Below are positions 8,409 through 16,958 of a stretch of 35,631 nucleotides of DNA, piece after piece (within the stretch, counting starts at the first letter, position 1; each line of letters begins with the position of its first letter). The DNA comes from Hyphomicrobiales bacterium. GTDB taxonomy: Bacteria; Pseudomonadota; Alphaproteobacteria; Rhizobiales; Rhizobiaceae. Under the pieces are notes generated by a model. The model saw only the letters and a list, made by a program, of their open reading frames with translations. It had not been told where the DNA came from and searched no databases. A program made the translations under genes and the position numbers. The DNA is taken from NCBI GenBank assembly GCA_002709005.1, contig PAPH01000053.1, positions 1-35,631 on the forward strand, in the 5' to 3' direction.

Positions 8409-8978
8409 TCAAAGTCCTTCAACACCCGAGGCGGTGAGGTTCGACCGCATCCGCGTGAAGGCCAGCCGGATACGCGACTTCACCGTGCCGAGCGGCAGGC
8501 CGGTCTCCGCGGCGATCTCGCTGTGCGACTTGCCGAGGAAGAACGCCCGTTGCAGGAGATCGTATTGTTCGGCGGGCAGATCGGTCATCGCCGCGCGCAC
8601 CTGGGCGTCACGATCCTCCGCCTCGAGCGCGCTGTGAGCGCATTCGATCTCTTCGGGAATGATCATCGGATCGTCGAGATCGGCGGAGCGCGACTTCTCA
8701 CGCCTCAAGGCGTCGATGCGGCGATTGCGCGCAATACGGAAAAGCCATGTCGAGAGCGAGGACCGTGAAGGGTCGAACAGTTCGGCGCGATGCCACAGAA
8801 CGATCATGACTTCCTGGACGAGTTCCTCCGCCTGGAGCGGGCTCGCGCCGATCCGGACGAGATAGGCTTTCAGGCGCGGCGCAAAATGGTCGAAAAGGGT
8901 CGTGAAGGCTCCCTGGTCGCGGCAGACGGCCACGCGCCGTGCCAGTTCGGGGAAGTTTTTGTCCATGCCATCGGTCAT
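8409..8978 (-). CDS. ECF-type RNA polymerase sigma factor
   Basis: A 189-residue sigma-70 family factor with only regions 2 and 4, as in ECF sigmas. Region 2 (about residues 22-90) includes AEELVQEVMIVLWHRAELFD, the -10 recognition segment, and WLFRIARNRRIDALRRE. Region 4 (about 130-180) has a helix-turn-helix, GKSHSEIAAETGLPLGTVKSRI. It most resembles the RpoE-like group that in alphaproteobacteria is normally followed by a ChrR zinc anti-sigma factor. Here the gene is followed by a convergent DUF1232 gene and no anti-sigma frame is present on either side within the window. The target regulon is unknown. The ATG at 8978 is used; a second ATG lies four codons later. Confidence 0.93.
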   Translation of the reverse strand: MTDGMDKNFPELARRVAVCRDQGAFTTLFDHFAPRLKAYLVRIGASPLQAEELVQEVMIVLWHRAELFDPSRSSLSTWLFRIARNRRIDALRREKSRSADLDDPMIIPEEIECAHSALEAEDRDAQVRAAMTDLPAEQYDLLQRAFFLGKSHSEIAAETGLPLGTVKSRIRLAFTRMRSNLTASGVEGL

Positions 8979-9301
8979 AGAGCTTTTTATGTTCTCCCAA
9001 CAAACCCATTAGGGCCGCTTTTCCCGTTTCGGTCAATCACTAGCTGCGCAAACCCGCGCCGCCCCTTATGAGTGTATCCCGGCGGTCAAACTCTTGCCCG
9101 ATTCGGAATGTTACAGAATGTCATGACGAGAGAGGAAGCCATTGTCTATTTGTCCCGCTTCGGGGCGAAAATTCAGCGCAATTGACGATTTGGTAACCTG
9201 AATTAAGTCAAAATGAATTGATCGATCCGGGGCAACGCGTCCTATGCGCTGCACGGCGCGGTCCGGCCCCGACAAAAATCAAGACTACCGGTAGGACAGC
9301 T
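8979..9301. other. 323-base intergenic region between ECF sigma and IalB-family genes
   Basis: No protein or RNA gene is supported. It must hold the promoter of the divergent sigma gene and of the IalB-like gene. On the minus strand TTGACC (near 9092) with TAAGGG 15 bases on is a very weak candidate for an ECF-type or sigma-70 promoter. On the plus strand TTGACG (9182-9187) could be a -35 element but the region 16-17 bases later (AAGTCA) is a poor -10. Confidence 0.4.
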
Positions 9302-9805
9302 ATGATTGGGAAAACCATTGCAATCGCGATAACGGCCCTCTTCGCCCTGACGGCGGCCGCCGCTGCGCAATCTCCGACCCGCATCAAGCAATTCGACGCG
9401 TGGGGCGCCTATTCCTACAATTCAGGGAATTCCAAGGTCTGCTACGTGCTTTCGGTGCCGACTGCGAAGAATCCGGCGAATGTGAATCACGGCGACATCT
9501 TCTTCCTCGTGTCGCAGCGACCCGGCCAGAACATCAGCTACGAGCCGCAGGCGATGATGGGTTATCCGCTCAAGGAGGCCTCAAAGGTCGAAGTGGATGT
9601 CGACGGCAGGAAGTTCTCGTTGTTCACCCGCGGCAACTCGGCCTGGGTGGAAAACGCCGCCGAGGAACCGCAGCTTGTCGCGGCGATGCGCGCCGGCTCC
9701 GCGATGACGGTGAAAGCCGTCTCGCGGCGTGGCACCGAGACCTCCTACAGCTACTCGCTGAAGGGTGTTACCGCCGCGCTCAACCAGATCAATTCCTGCC
9801 AATAA
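9302..9805 (+). CDS. Invasion-associated locus B (IalB) family secreted protein
   Basis: A 167-residue protein with a clear signal peptide (AIAITALFALTAAAAA, cleavage before QSPTRI), so it is periplasmic or outer-membrane associated. The mature part matches the IalB family: FDAWGAYSYNSGNSKVCYVLS at the start, FFLVSQRPG in the middle, and a lone C-terminal Cys (SCQ). Cys47 and Cys166 are its only cysteines and may form a disulfide. IalB was named in Bartonella for a role in erythrocyte entry, but related genes are common in free-living Rhizobiales, where the function is unknown. It lies before rlmN, an arrangement usual in this order. A 13-bp hairpin separates the two genes. Confidence 0.85.
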   Translation: MIGKTIAIAITALFALTAAAAAQSPTRIKQFDAWGAYSYNSGNSKVCYVLSVPTAKNPANVNHGDIFFLVSQRPGQNISYEPQAMMGYPLKEASKVEVDVDGRKFSLFTRGNSAWVENAAEEPQLVAAMRAGSAMTVKAVSRRGTETSYSYSLKGVTAALNQINSCQ

Positions 9806-9853
9806 TAGCCCGCGCGCCATCGGCGCGCGCGTTCACGGCAGACCTGACATGAA

Positions 9854-9884
9854 CCGGAGAGCCGCTCGAACAGCGGCTCTCCGG
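9854..9884 (+). other. Perfect 13-bp hairpin between IalB-family gene and rlmN
   Basis: CCGGAGAGCCGCT (9854-9866) and AGCGGCTCTCCGG (9872-9884) form a perfect stem with a 5-base loop. A smaller stem, CGCGCGCC / GGCGCGCG (9811-9818 with 9822-9829), lies just before it. Neither is followed by a T-tract on either strand, so they are not standard intrinsic terminators. They may stabilise the 3' end of the upstream message or act in Rho-dependent termination. Confidence 0.55.
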
Positions 9885-9961
9885 CATTATGCGTGATACC
9901 CCTGACTGGCCGGGCGGGATGACCTGAGGCCCGAAAGCTGGTACAGGGGCGAAAACGGATC

Positions 9962-11209
9962 ATGGATGCCATGGCACTTTCAATCGACATCGATCACAAG
10001 ACGGACACGCCGAACCCGGCTGCACGCGCTCCTGCGAAATCCGCCGAAAAGACCGAACTGATCGGCCTCGACCGGGAGGAACTGGGCGCTGCACTTGCAG
10101 AACTCGGCATTCCCCCAAAGCAGGTGCGCATGCGGGTCAGCCAGATCTGGCATTGGCTCTACGTGCGTGGCGCCTCCGATTTCGCGGACATGCACAATGT
10201 TGCCCGCGATCTGCGCGAGCGGCTGGACGGCGCCTTCACCATCGCCCGGCCGGAAATCGTCGAGGAACAGGTCTCCACCGACGGCACCTGCAAATGGCTG
10301 ATGCGCTTTCCCTCCCGTGGCGCCGGACGCCCGGTCGAGGTCGAGACCGTCTACATTCCCGAGGAAGGTCGCGGGACGCTGTGCATCTCGAGCCAGGTCG
10401 GCTGCACGCTCACCTGCTCCTTCTGCCATACCGGCACGCAGAAGCTGGTGCGCAACCTGACGGCGGGCGAAATTCTTTCCCAGTTGCTCGTCGCCCGCGA
10501 CCGGCTCGGCGATTTTCCGGACAAGGATACACCGGCGGGCGCCATCGTTCCCTCCGAGGGCCGCAAGGTCTCCAATATCGTCATGATGGGGATGGGCGAG
10601 CCGCTCTATAATTTCGAGCATGTGAAGAAGGCGCTGCTGATCGCCTCGGACGGCGACGGCCTGTCGCTGTCGAAGCGACGCATCACGCTGTCAACCTCGG
10701 GCGTGGTGCCTGAAATCTATCGCACCGGCGACGAAATCGGCGTGATGCTGGCGATTTCGCTCCACGCCGTGCGCGATGAACTGCGCAACGAACTGGTGCC
10801 GATCAACAAGAAGTACCCGCTCGAAAAGCTCATGGAAGCCTGCCGGGCCTATCCTGGCCTTTCCAATGCGCGGCGCATCACCTTCGAATATGTGATGATC
10901 AAGGGCGTCAACGACAGCATGCAGGACGCCCGTGATCTCGTTAAGCTGCTCAAGGGCATCCCGGCGAAGATCAACCTCATTCCGTTCAATCCCTGGCCGG
11001 GCTCGAACTACGAGTGTTCGGACTGGGAGCAGATCGAGAAATTCGCCGATTTCGTCAATCAGGCGGGCTATGCCTCGCCGATCCGGACCCCACGCGGCCG
11101 CGATATCCTGGCGGCCTGCGGCCAGCTCAAGTCGGAATCCGAACGCATGCGCAAATCCGAGCGGCTGGCGCTCGAATCGCTGATGATCGCCGGCCACGGC
11201 GCGGAATAG
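9962..11209 (+). CDS. rlmN: Dual-specificity 23S rRNA (A2503)/tRNA (A37) methyltransferase RlmN
   Basis: A 415-residue radical-SAM enzyme that makes 2-methyladenosine at 23S rRNA A2503 and tRNA A37. The radical-SAM cluster motif CxxxCxxC is seen as CTLTCSFC (Cys148, Cys152, Cys155). GMGEPLYN follows, a SAM-binding element, and then STSGVVP and [21 protein letters not shown]. The C-terminal methyl-carrier Cys is present in AACGQLKSE. The N-terminal 30 residues are an unconserved Ala/Pro-rich leader, so initiation at the later ATG at 9971 cannot be excluded. No strong ribosome site is visible. The stop is 2 bases before the start of the next gene, so the two are probably cotranscribed. Confidence 0.96.
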   Translation: MDAMALSIDIDHKTDTPNPAARAPAKSAEKTELIGLDREELGAALAELGIPPKQVRMRVSQIWHWLYVRGASDFADMHNVARDLRERLDGAFTIARPEIVEEQVSTDGTCKWLMRFPSRGAGRPVEVETVYIPEEGRGTLCISSQVGCTLTCSFCHTGTQKLVRNLTAGEILSQLLVARDRLGDFPDKDTPAGAIVPSEGRKVSNIVMMGMGEPLYNFEHVKKALLIASDGDGLSLSKRRITLSTSGVVPEIYRTGDEIGVMLAISLHAVRDELRNELVPINKKYPLEKLMEACRAYPGLSNARRITFEYVMIKGVNDSMQDARDLVKLLKGIPAKINLIPFNPWPGSNYECSDWEQIEKFADFVNQAGYASPIRTPRGRDILAACGQLKSESERMRKSERLALESLMIAGHGAE

Positions 11210-11211
11210 AG

Positions 11212-11778
11212 ATGGGCTCGATCGGCGATCTTCTCATCCGCTTCATCGCGATCGGCTTCGGCTATCTGCTGGCCTGTCTCGGAGCGGGCATCGCCTATGT
11301 CTTTCTCTCGGGCCTGATCCGGCCGGAGGATTTCGGCCGTGTGCCCGGTACCGAGATCACCTTTACCCTGATCGTCGGCGTGATCGGCGTTTCCAGCGTC
11401 TTTGGCCGCGCCGCGCTCCTGCCCGCGCTTCTCGCCATCGGCGTTCTGGAAGTCACGCGCCGACGCGACTGGCTCTATTTCGGTATCGGCGGCATGGTGA
11501 TAGGGGCGGCCACTGGCGCGGTCGCGATGACCTCCTCGGCGGGCGACGCCATCGCCTGGCCGCTCGCGGTCGCCGCCGTCGCCGGCGCGGTGGGCGGCAG
11601 CCTCTACTGGCTGATCACCGGACGCAGTTCCGGCTCATGGCTGCCGAGCGAAAGGCGCCGCCGGGCAGAGGAATGGCTCGCCAGGCACAATCCGAAGCCG
11701 CCGGAAACGCCAACAACCGGCGCATCCGGTCAGGGATCGAGCGAAAAGACCGGCATCGAGCCGCCGCCGTTGAAGTAG
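11212..11778 (+). CDS. Conserved hypothetical membrane protein downstream of rlmN
   Basis: A 188-residue protein with about four hydrophobic segments (roughly residues 8-33, 47-65, 80-101 and 110-134) and a polar Pro/Ser/Arg-rich cytoplasmic tail of about 45 residues. I do not recognise a named domain. Similar small membrane proteins follow rlmN in other Rhizobiales, as far as I recall, which with the 2-base spacing suggests an operon. The last 49 bases overlap the 3' end of the convergent glycosyltransferase gene, and this stretch encodes only the low-complexity tail. Confidence 0.75.
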   Translation: MGSIGDLLIRFIAIGFGYLLACLGAGIAYVFLSGLIRPEDFGRVPGTEITFTLIVGVIGVSSVFGRAALLPALLAIGVLEVTRRRDWLYFGIGGMVIGAATGAVAMTSSAGDAIAWPLAVAAVAGAVGGSLYWLITGRSSGSWLPSERRRRAEEWLARHNPKPPETPTTGASGQGSSEKTGIEPPPLK

Positions 11779-13202
11779 AGCGGCGCCTCTATATCGGCGA
11801 CCTTGCGGGCGCCGAGGGATTCCGCCATTCCCGCCGGCGGACCGAAGAGCAGCGTGCCGTCCCGCTCGCCGTCCGGATACCAGGGGCGGTCCATCTGGAA
11901 ATGATCGAAGGGAGGCGCGCCTTCCATGCGCAGCGCAAGGACCGGAATGTCCGTCTCCCTGAGCGCATAGATCATGCCTGCGGTCAGTGACCGGCCGAAA
12001 GTGACGATGCGCTTCGCGCCTTCCCGTTCGTAGACCCCAGCCAGATTGTCCGCGGTCTGCTGCCAGCCGCGAAGCTGGCGGAAGGATTTCGTCAGTTCGG
12101 AATTGACCGGCGGCGGGCCGAGCGCGGTGAAGCCGAGGATCACGACGGCCACGACGAGGCTGATGGCGACGTGCAGTTTCAGCCAGAAGCGGTGACGCCC
12201 GAGCGCCAGTACGGCCGCGGCGAAAACCACGCCCGCCGGAAACGCGGTCGCTCCCCAATTGGCGTTGGCATGGGCGATGAAGCCTTGGATGGTGATCATG
12301 ATGACCACCGGCCAGGACAGCCAGAGCAGCATGCGGTCTTCGTCCGGACGCTCCGACCGGCGCAGGCCGAAAAGCGCCAGCACCATCGTGGCGAAGACGA
12401 TCGGACCCGCCACCGCGAACTGTGCGAAGAAATATTCGACGCCGTCCTTCAGGTTCAAGGACTGCAGCGACCACCCCATGTTCTGCCCGGTATGGGTGAC
12501 GGTGACGAAACCGTGCGAGACGTTCCAGAGGATGTTTGGCAGGATCATCCCGAAACCGATCGCAAGCGCCGCAAAAATGTGGGCCGGCCGTAGTGCGCGG
12601 CGTAGCGCGGGGTCGGCAAACGCCGCCACGGCAACCAGCGGCGGCAGGTAGATCATCGCGTATTTGGCATTGAGGCCGAAGCCGACCGCAAGGCCGAAGA
12701 CGACCGCCAGCCCGAGCGCCGGCCGCTCCCTGTAGAGAACCAGCGCTACGAGCGCGATGCTCCAGAACATCAGGAGCAGCGTGTCGGTCGTCATCAGGAA
12801 GCTCGAGACGGCCACGCCCGGCATGGTGATCCAGGTGAAGCCGGCCACGAGCGCGGCCCGGCGGCCGTAGAGCTTGAGCGCCACAACATAGAGAAGGATG
12901 GCGGTCGCCGCATGGCAGAGCGGGGAGAGCGAACGCACGCAGGCCGCACTGTCGCCGCAGACCGCCGTGGTGCCGGCGATCGCCCAGGCGATCAGCGGCG
13001 GCTTGGTGAAATAGCCGAAGGTGAGATCGCGCGACCAGGACCAGTACTGCGCTTCGTCGAACACCAGTTCCAGCGGGGACAGCCAGAGCGCCGCGATACG
13101 AAGCGCCGTGAGGATGGCCACGATCGAGAGGAGAAGCGGCAAACCCGGATACCCCGAAGCCTGCGGGCGAAAGTTAAAATCGGTTCTGACATCGGTGGTC
13201 AT
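11730..13202 (-). CDS. GT39-family membrane glycosyltransferase (ArnT/Rgt-like)
   Basis: A 490-residue polytopic protein with about eleven to twelve membrane segments and a C-terminal periplasmic domain. The N-terminal motif LELVFDEAQYW (Asp49, Glu50) in the first periplasmic loop, followed by KPPLIAW, is the catalytic signature of the dolichyl-phosphate mannosyltransferase/ArnT superfamily, which takes sugars from polyprenyl-phosphate donors. In Rhizobium the related Rgt proteins add galacturonic acid to lipopolysaccharide, so an envelope sugar transfer is plausible. The start ATG at 13202 is preferred; the frame extends to a TTG at 13247 with no better support. It is divergent from the PAP2 phosphatase gene, 149 bases away, and overlaps the convergent gene at its 3' end by 49 bases. 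Confidence 0.88.
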   Translation of the reverse strand: MTTDVRTDFNFRPQASGYPGLPLLLSIVAILTALRIAALWLSPLELVFDEAQYWSWSRDLTFGYFTKPPLIAWAIAGTTAVCGDSAACVRSLSPLCHAATAILLYVVALKLYGRRAALVAGFTWITMPGVAVSSFLMTTDTLLLMFWSIALVALVLYRERPALGLAVVFGLAVGFGLNAKYAMIYLPPLVAVAAFADPALRRALRPAHIFAALAIGFGMILPNILWNVSHGFVTVTHTGQNMGWSLQSLNLKDGVEYFFAQFAVAGPIVFATMVLALFGLRRSERPDEDRMLLWLSWPVVIMITIQGFIAHANANWGATAFPAGVVFAAAVLALGRHRFWLKLHVAISLVVAVVILGFTALGPPPVNSELTKSFRQLRGWQQTADNLAGVYEREGAKRIVTFGRSLTAGMIYALRETDIPVLALRMEGAPPFDHFQMDRPWYPDGERDGTLLFGPPAGMAESLGARKVADIEAPLYFNGGGSMPVFSLDP

Positions 13203-13351
13203 GCGGCTTCCGGGCTCTGAATCGCGCCGAAGCGCGAAATTTGGCAATATCTCTCGAGATTGGAATCAAGCATATAACCCGAAACGTCATCTCCGGGCAG
13301 GTTTCGGTCGGTAATCCCATTGGTCAGGCGACGTGCAAACGGGGGATATAC

Positions 13352-14344
13352 ATGCCGGAGAGGAGAAGGATGTCGGGAAGTTCGGCCGCGCGGCAGGCCG
13401 CGTTGCGCGCCGCCCGGCCATGGCGCCTTTCCGGCCCTTTCGGCTCCCCGCTCGCTCTCGCCGGGATCGCTCTCGTTCTCACAAGCGCCTTTTTCGTGCT
13501 TTTTCCCGATGTCGACCGGTGGACGAGCGCTCTTTTTCTCGGCCCCGAGGGCGGATTTCCCCTCGCCCGTTCCGGGATCTCAAAGGCCATCCGCCTCGCC
13601 TTCGACGTCGTCACCATCGCTGTACTTGCCGTCAGCCTCGGCGCGCTTCTGGTTCACCTGATGTGGCGTCGGCCCTGGGTCGTGCTGGTAACACCCTCGC
13701 AGGCGCTGTTTCTCCTGCTCAGCTATGCCATCGTGCCCGGGCTTCTCGTCAACGGCATCCTGAAGGAATATTCCGGACGGGCGCGGCCTCGCGCCCTCCT
13801 CGAGTTCAATTCCGGGGGTGAGCTTTTCACACCCGCCTGGGTTCATGCCGACCAGTGCTGGTACAATTGCTCCTTTCCCTCCGGTGAAGCCTCGGCCGCC
13901 ATGGCACTGGTTGCCGTGGTGATGGTTCTGCCGTTCGCCTGGCGGCGCCGCGCCCATATGCTGGTGATCCCCGTCATACTGGTCATCTCGGCGAACCGTA
14001 TCGTGATGGGCGGCCATTTCCTCTCGGATGTGGTGATCGGCTGGTGCCTGACGCTGGTGGCAATCTACTGGCTGCGATCCCTGATGCTCGGCGAGACGGC
14101 CGCGGCTCGGATCGATGATACGCTCTCAGGCGCCGTGCCGCGTCTCGCGGCGAGATTCCGTTCGTCCCTAACGCGACTGGACAAGCAGGATGCGGACGGC
14201 GAACAGCGAGAAGACGCCGGCGAAAAGCCAGTCGATGGCGCGGGTGACGAGCGGGCGCGCCTTGAGCCAGTTGGTGAGTTGATGGGCGCCGAGGACGATC
14301 GAGGTCATCAACGGGATCGACAGAACGGTGAACAGGCCGCCTAG
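13352..14344 (+). CDS. PAP2-family membrane phosphatase with C-terminal extension
   Basis: A 330-residue membrane phosphatase. The PAP2 motifs are KX6RP (Lys138 to Arg145-Pro146), a second motif FPSGEAS (176-181 region) in which Glu179 stands where most members have His, and the third motif NRIVMGGHFLSD with Arg216, His222 and Asp226. About six membrane segments are present. Likely substrates are lipid phosphates such as lipid A or undecaprenyl diphosphate. ATG 13352 is chosen with GGGGGA 5 bases upstream; ATG 13370 with AGGAG is a close rival. The last 59 codons (after RFRSSLTRL) are antisense to the LysE gene and give a very acidic, Gln/Asp-rich tail. No in-frame stop precedes it, so either the tail is real or a frameshift near 14160 exists. 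Confidence 0.85.
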   Translation: MPERRRMSGSSAARQAALRAARPWRLSGPFGSPLALAGIALVLTSAFFVLFPDVDRWTSALFLGPEGGFPLARSGISKAIRLAFDVVTIAVLAVSLGALLVHLMWRRPWVVLVTPSQALFLLLSYAIVPGLLVNGILKEYSGRARPRALLEFNSGGELFTPAWVHADQCWYNCSFPSGEASAAMALVAVVMVLPFAWRRRAHMLVIPVILVISANRIVMGGHFLSDVVIGWCLTLVAIYWLRSLMLGETAAARIDDTLSGAVPRLAARFRSSLTRLDKQDADGEQREDAGEKPVDGAGDERARLEPVGELMGAEDDRGHQRDRQNGEQAA

Positions 14345-14812
14345 GAACAACAGCTTGCCGGTGATGTCGGGATCGCCGGCGCGGACGAACTGCGGCAGGA
14401 ACGTCATGAAGAAGAGCACGATCTTCGGATTGAGCAGGTTAACCGCCACCCCTTGCATGAAATGGGAGAACAGCGATCGCTCGCGGCCCGTTTTCTCCGG
14501 ACGCAGATCGAAGGTGGAACCGTGCCGGATCGCCTGGAACGCGAGCCAGAGCAGATACAGCGCGCCGCAGATCTTGAGAACGAGAAAGGCCAACGGCGCC
14601 GCTACGACCAGCGCGGAAATGCCGAGCGCCACCAGAAGCGTGTGAACGGCGAGGCCGGCGACAGCGCCGAAGCCGCAGGCCAGTCCGGCGGCCCGTCCGC
14701 TGGTCATCACGCGAGCGATCTGCAGCGTCATGTCAGGCCCCGGCGTTATGCCGATGACGAACCACGCGGCGATGAAGGCGAGAAGCGTCGGCGTATCGGG
14801 AATGTAGCTCAT
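14168..14812 (-). CDS. LysE/RhtB family amino acid exporter
   Basis: A 214-residue inner-membrane protein with about six hydrophobic segments. The family signature near the N-terminus, FVIGITPGPDMTLQIARVMTSGRAAGLACG, is complete, and NLLNPKIVLFFMTFLPQFV in the middle is typical of RhtB-type exporters. Length is normal. The ATG at 14812 has GGAGGA just before it (minus strand AGGAGGACCCGA). It converges on the PAP2 gene with a 177-base overlap and diverges from argG. The substrate cannot be told from sequence; homoserine, threonine or other amino acids are usual. Confidence 0.93.
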   Translation of the reverse strand: MSYIPDTPTLLAFIAAWFVIGITPGPDMTLQIARVMTSGRAAGLACGFGAVAGLAVHTLLVALGISALVVAAPLAFLVLKICGALYLLWLAFQAIRHGSTFDLRPEKTGRERSLFSHFMQGVAVNLLNPKIVLFFMTFLPQFVRAGDPDITGKLLFLGGLFTVLSIPLMTSIVLGAHQLTNWLKARPLVTRAIDWLFAGVFSLFAVRILLVQSR

Positions 14813-14930
14813 TCGGGTCCTCCTTGCGGCCCGCCCACGGCGCGGCAACACCGGGATTTCCATGCCGCCGCGCCGAATGCAAGCTTGTGTCGACGGAACT
14901 TATGACTAAAGTGCCGCCCGACCCGTGGCC

Positions 14931-14949
14931 CGGGGCCCTTTCGGCCCCG
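14931..14949 (+). other. Small hairpin in argG leader
   Basis: CGGGGCC (14931-14937) pairs with GGCCCCG (14943-14949) around a 5-base loop, 34 bases before the argG start. It has no T-tract. It could affect argG leader stability, but no known regulatory element is recognised. Confidence 0.35.
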
Positions 14950-14983
14950 TCTTCAGGCCGCACGATACGACAGGATTTTACCC

Positions 14984-16207
14984 ATGGCATCGCACAAGGA
15001 CGTCAAGAAGGTCGTTCTCGCCTATTCCGGCGGTCTCGACACATCCATCATTCTCAAATGGCTGCAGACCGAGCTCGGCGCCGAAGTGGTTACCTTTACC
15101 GCCGATCTCGGACAGGGCGAGGAACTGGAACCGGCGCGCAAGAAGGCCGAGATGCTCGGCATCAAGGAAATCTACATCGAGGATGTGCGCGAGGAGTTCG
15201 TCCGCGACTTCGTCTTCCCGATGTTCCGCGCCAATGCCGTCTACGAGGGCACCTATCTGCTCGGCACCTCCATCGCCCGGCCGCTGATCTCCAAGCGCCT
15301 CGTCGAGATCGCCAGGGAAACCGGCGCCGACGCCATCGCCCACGGGGCGACCGGCAAGGGCAACGACCAGGTGCGTTTCGAACTGTCAGCCTATGCGCTG
15401 AACCCGGATATCAAGATCATCGCGCCCTGGCGCGACTGGCAGTTCAAGAGCCGGACCGACCTTCTCGATTTCGCCGAGAAGAACCAGATCCAGGTCACCA
15501 AGGACAAGAAGGGCGAGGCCCCGTTCTCTGTCGACGCCAACCTCCTGCACTCGTCATCCGAGGGCAAGGTTCTGGAAGATCCGGCTGAATCGGCGCCCGA
15601 ATACGTCCACATGCGCACCATCTCGCCGATGGACGCCCCCGATCAGGTGACCGAGATCGAGATCGGTTTCGAAAAGGGCGACGCCATCTCGATCAACGGC
15701 GAGAAGCTGTCGCCGGCCACGCTTCTGGCGCGCCTGAACGATCTCGGCCGCGACAACGGCATCGGCCGCATCGACCTCGTCGAGAACCGTTTCGTCGGCA
15801 TGAAGTCGCGCGGCGTGTACGAGACCCCCGGCGGCACCATCCTCCTCGCCGCCCACCGGGCGATCGAATCAATCACCCTCGACCGGGGCGCTGCGCACCT
15901 CAAGGACGAGCTGATGCCGCGCTATGCGGAACTGATCTATAACGGCTTCTGGTTCTCGCCCGAGCGCGAGATGCTGCAGGCGGCGATCGACCACAGCCAG
16001 CGCGACGTCGAGGGCACGGTGAAGCTGCGCCTCTACAAGGGCAACGTCATGGTGGCCGGCCGCGCGTCGCCGAAGTCGCTCTACTCGGATTCGCTGGTGA
16101 CCTTCGAGGACGACCAGGGCGCCTACGACCAGAAGGACGCCGCCGGCTTCATCAAGCTCAACGCGCTCCGGCTGAGGACGCTGGCCGCGCGCAACCGCAA
16201 GGGCTGA
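14984..16207 (+). CDS. argG: Argininosuccinate synthase
   Basis: A 407-residue cytoplasmic enzyme that joins citrulline and aspartate with ATP to make argininosuccinate in arginine synthesis. The nucleotide loop AYSGGLDTS (residues 13-21) is intact, as are the family stretches [29 protein letters not shown] and YETPGGTIL. Length is normal for the type found in alphaproteobacteria. The ATG at 14984 is supported by conservation of the N-terminus; the ribosome site is weak (CAGGA 13 bases upstream). It is divergent from the LysE-type exporter gene, an attractive link (arginine/lysine export) that the sequence does not prove. Confidence 0.98.
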   Translation: MASHKDVKKVVLAYSGGLDTSIILKWLQTELGAEVVTFTADLGQGEELEPARKKAEMLGIKEIYIEDVREEFVRDFVFPMFRANAVYEGTYLLGTSIARPLISKRLVEIARETGADAIAHGATGKGNDQVRFELSAYALNPDIKIIAPWRDWQFKSRTDLLDFAEKNQIQVTKDKKGEAPFSVDANLLHSSSEGKVLEDPAESAPEYVHMRTISPMDAPDQVTEIEIGFEKGDAISINGEKLSPATLLARLNDLGRDNGIGRIDLVENRFVGMKSRGVYETPGGTILLAAHRAIESITLDRGAAHLKDELMPRYAELIYNGFWFSPEREMLQAAIDHSQRDVEGTVKLRLYKGNVMVAGRASPKSLYSDSLVTFEDDQGAYDQKDAAGFIKLNALRLRTLAARNRKG

Positions 16208-16226
16208 TTGACCCTCTGACATGGCA

Positions 16227-16250
16227 TCCGGCGGAAACTCTCCCGCCGGA
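16227..16250 (+). other. Hairpin after argG
   Basis: TCCGGCGG (16227-16234) and CCGCCGGA (16243-16250) form a perfect 8-bp stem with an 8-base loop, 20 bases past the argG stop. There is no T-tract, so it is at best a weak or Rho-assisted terminator. Confidence 0.4.
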
Positions 16251-16290
16251 ACCGCACTTCTGAACTGTTTCAGCAAAGTCAGGAGTTCTC

Positions 16291-16944
16291 GTGCCGAAGA
16301 TGCCACACAAGCCTGGCATTACCCTCCCGCCGCAGCGGACTTCAGGGGGGCCGGTCGTTCGCCGCAAGCGCGAGCCGGTGATGGTGGACCGCGAGGAAAA
16401 TGGAGTGCGGATTCGCACCCTCATGCCGGAAATGGCTACAAGCGAAATCGCGAACTGGCTGACAGATCCGGCTGTGATGGAAGGCTTGAATTCTCCCCGG
16501 CCCCATATGGGTCTCGACGCCTTTCGAGCCTACATCGCCCATTTCGACAATTTCGCACGGAATCTGATGCTGATATCGAGGGGATCGACACCGCGCGGTC
16601 TTCTGTTCCTCGATATCGACCCCAGGCACAGGACCGGAGCCGTCCATCTCGTCATTGGCGAGACCGCAAACCGCGGCAAAGGGATTGCGCCGCGCGCTGC
16701 GGTGCTCGCATGCCACCATGCATTTCTCGATCGCGACCTCGAGAAACTCACCTTCGAACCCCTCGAGCGAAACGATGCGGCCATCGCGATCTGCGAAAAG
16801 GCCGGCCTCAGGCTTGAAGGCATACTCCGGTCACACCGGATCGATGGCCGTACCGGCGAGCGGCTGGACCAGCGGATCTACGGGCTGCTGCGATCGGAAT
16901 ACGACAAGGCGGCACCCGCTTTCGCGGCGAAGACGGCGGGCTGA
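16291..16944 (+). CDS. GNAT acetyltransferase (RimJ/RimL-like)
   Basis: A 217-residue protein whose central part matches GNAT acetyltransferases of the RimJ/RimL type: IANWLTDPAVMEGL, a pyrophosphate loop region NRGKGIAPRAAVLACHHAF, and LEPLERNDAAIAICEKAGLRLEGILR. The last element is the usual N-x-x-A-I-x-x-x-E-K-x-G-F pattern. The N-terminal 30 residues are basic and unconserved. The GTG at 16291 is chosen because AGGAG (16281-16285) lies 5 bases before it; the ATG at 16300 is an alternative. The stop is 14 bases from the convergent outer membrane protein stop. The substrate is unknown. Confidence 0.82.
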   Translation: MPKMPHKPGITLPPQRTSGGPVVRRKREPVMVDREENGVRIRTLMPEMATSEIANWLTDPAVMEGLNSPRPHMGLDAFRAYIAHFDNFARNLMLISRGSTPRGLLFLDIDPRHRTGAVHLVIGETANRGKGIAPRAAVLACHHAFLDRDLEKLTFEPLERNDAAIAICEKAGLRLEGILRSHRIDGRTGERLDQRIYGLLRSEYDKAAPAFAAKTAG

Positions 16945-16958
16945 TCGTCGGGGTTTAG

